Assembly (NCBI RefSeq): GCF_022023855.1
Contig: NZ_CP059449.1
Location: 2,340,001-2,404,000, forward strand
DNA length: 64,000 nucleotides
DNA from: Azospirillum brasilense
GTDB taxonomy: Bacteria > Pseudomonadota > Alphaproteobacteria > Azospirillales > Azospirillaceae
Reading direction: 5' to 3'
Translations under genes and position numbers: made by a program
Shown: positions 63,108-64,000 of the stretch, piece by piece
How positions within the stretch are numbered: the stretch's first letter is position 1
How the letters are laid out: each line of letters opens with the position of its first letter
The notes under the pieces: generated by a model
The model's input: only the letters and a program-made list of their open reading frames with translations
Told to the model about the DNA's origin: nothing
The model's database searches: none

Positions 63108-64000
63108 TCAGCGCTCCACCAGCGCGATGCGCTTGTTGTACCAGTTCATGAAGATCGAGATGCCCAGGCTGATGACCAGATAGGTGCCCATGATCATCGC
63201 CACGCCCTCGATCGCCTGACCGGTCTGGTTCAGCGTCGTGTTGGCGATCGACACCAGATCCGGGTACCCGATGGCGAGCGCCAGAGAACTGTTCTTGGTC
63301 AGGTTCAGATACTGGCTGGTCAGCGGCGGCACGATCACCCGTAGCGCCTGCGGCAGGACGACGAGCCGCAGCGTCTTGCCGCTGTCGATGCCCAGCGCCC
63401 TTGCGGCTTCCGTCTGGCCCCAATTGACCGCCAGGATGCCGCTGCGCACCACCTCGGCGATGAAGGCCGCGGTGTAGACGACCAGCCCGACCAGGATCGC
63501 GAAGAACTCCGGAGTGAGGACCACACCGCCGACGAAGTTGAAGCCCTGCAGCTTCGGCACGTCCAGCGCCGTCGGCGCGCCGCCGGCGATGTAGGCGATC
63601 AACGGAAGACCGACGAGCAGACCCAGGCTCGCCGATCCGATCGGGAAGGGCTGGCCCGTCCGCTCCTGCCGGGCCTTGGCCCAGCGCCGCAGGAAGACCA
63701 CGGCGATCACGGCGATGGCGAGCGCGAAGGCCATCATGCCCCACACCGGGTCGGCGGAGGGCACCGGAACGAACAGGCCGCGCTGCGACAGGAACACGCC
63801 GGGGATCGGGTTCAGCGCCTGCCGCACCGGCGGCATGCTTTCCGAGACCAGTGCGTACCAGAAGAAGAGCTGGAGCAGCGGCGGGATGTTGCGGACAATC
63901 TCCACGTAGGTGGAGGCAAGCTTGGCGATCAGCCAGTTGCTGGACAGGCGGGCGACGCCGATCAGCGTGCCCAGCACGGTCGCCAGGACGACGCCGATGA
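63108..64000 (-). CDS. aapQ: General L-amino acid ABC transporter permease AapQ (partial)
   Basis: The C-terminal part of a large amino-acid permease, running off the right edge. The visible frame includes YVEIVRNIPPLLQLFFWYAL, an insert (ADPVWGMMAFALAIAVIAVVF and PKLQGFNFVGG) and the EAA loop TEAARALGIDSGKTLRLVVLPQALRVIVPPL, cited by AARALGIDSGKTLRLVVLPQAL. That insert is characteristic of AapQ (about 400 residues in full). The reading frame stays open through 64000. It ends 6 bp before aapM. Confidence 0.92.
   Translation of the reverse strand, partial: IGVVLATVLGTLIGVARLSSNWLIAKLASTYVEIVRNIPPLLQLFFWYALVSESMPPVRQALNPIPGVFLSQRGLFVPVPSADPVWGMMAFALAIAVIAVVFLRRWAKARQERTGQPFPIGSASLGLLVGLPLIAYIAGGAPTALDVPKLQGFNFVGGVVLTPEFFAILVGLVVYTAAFIAEVVRSGILAVNWGQTEAARALGIDSGKTLRLVVLPQALRVIVPPLTSQYLNLTKNSSLALAIGYPDLVSIANTTLNQTGQAIEGVAMIMGTYLVISLGISIFMNWYNKRIALVER

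Overview
The window is high-GC chromosomal DNA from an alphaproteobacterium, most likely Rhodospirillales and Azospirillum-like. The evidence is gene content and order: a MucR-type regulator, an RpoH with its RpoH box, a PopZ/DUF2497 polar-organising gene between tolC and valS, an Aap-type amino-acid ABC transporter, a cluster rlpA-dac-tmk-holB-metG-tatD, and a candidate EcfG-type stress promoter. This assignment rests on recognition of families and synteny, not on a database search. Almost all of the window looks like core chromosome. I saw no prophage, insertion sequence, CRISPR array or defence island.

Layout. 1-7.7 kb: a partial gene, a FolM-like SDR, uvrC (preceded by a DnaA-box-like cluster), pgsA, then a molybdenum-cofactor run (mobB, moeA, moaD, moaE) and a secreted MORN protein. 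7.7-17.8 kb: a LysE-type exporter, a secreted alpha/beta hydrolase, small unknown genes with candidate Fur and EcfG sites, a heme-globin chemoreceptor, rpoH, acetyltransferases, mucR, an HU-like gene, terC and a HAD phosphatase. 17.9-23 kb: a pyruvyltransferase-like protein paired with an FAD oxidoreductase, a ferric-reductase-like membrane flavoprotein and an unrecognised coiled-coil-like protein.

23-31.6 kb is a polyamine module. puuB-like and puuA-like genes are divergent; then come potF-potG-potH-potI for uptake, and agmatine deiminase. Together they would import putrescine-type polyamines, glutamylate and oxidise them, and convert agmatine to N-carbamoylputrescine. The next enzymes (AguB, PuuC, PuuD) are not in the window. 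31.6-35.2 kb holds a Gln/Thr-rich small protein, a PP2C phosphatase, a DUF4384-like protein and an LprI-like secreted protein.

35.2-43.4 kb, all on the minus strand, is a replication, translation and cell-envelope cluster (ydcF, rlpA, dac, tmk, holB, metG, tatD, MBL hydrolase). 43.5-51.6 kb has a membrane chemoreceptor, valS, a frameshifted popZ, tolC, a rhodanese and a Pcm-like methyltransferase. 51.8-53.3 kb has tRNA-Cys and tRNA-Asn, each with a promoter, followed by small genes. 53.5-61 kb has a degenerate trypsin/PDZ protein, a Nudix hydrolase, cysK-alaX-sseA with two acetyltransferases, an EamA transporter and hisC. The window ends in aapP-aapM-aapQ, the last gene running off the edge.

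The most notable observations are a single-base frameshift at a G5/C5 run in popZ, a trypsin/PDZ protein lacking all three catalytic residues, a DnaA-box-like cluster before uvrC, candidate Fur and EcfG sites beside uncharacterised genes, and several perfect intergenic hairpins. I did not find a clearly new multi-gene system. The pyruvyltransferase/FAD pair and the PuuB-linked unknown gene are the best candidates for unexplained function.
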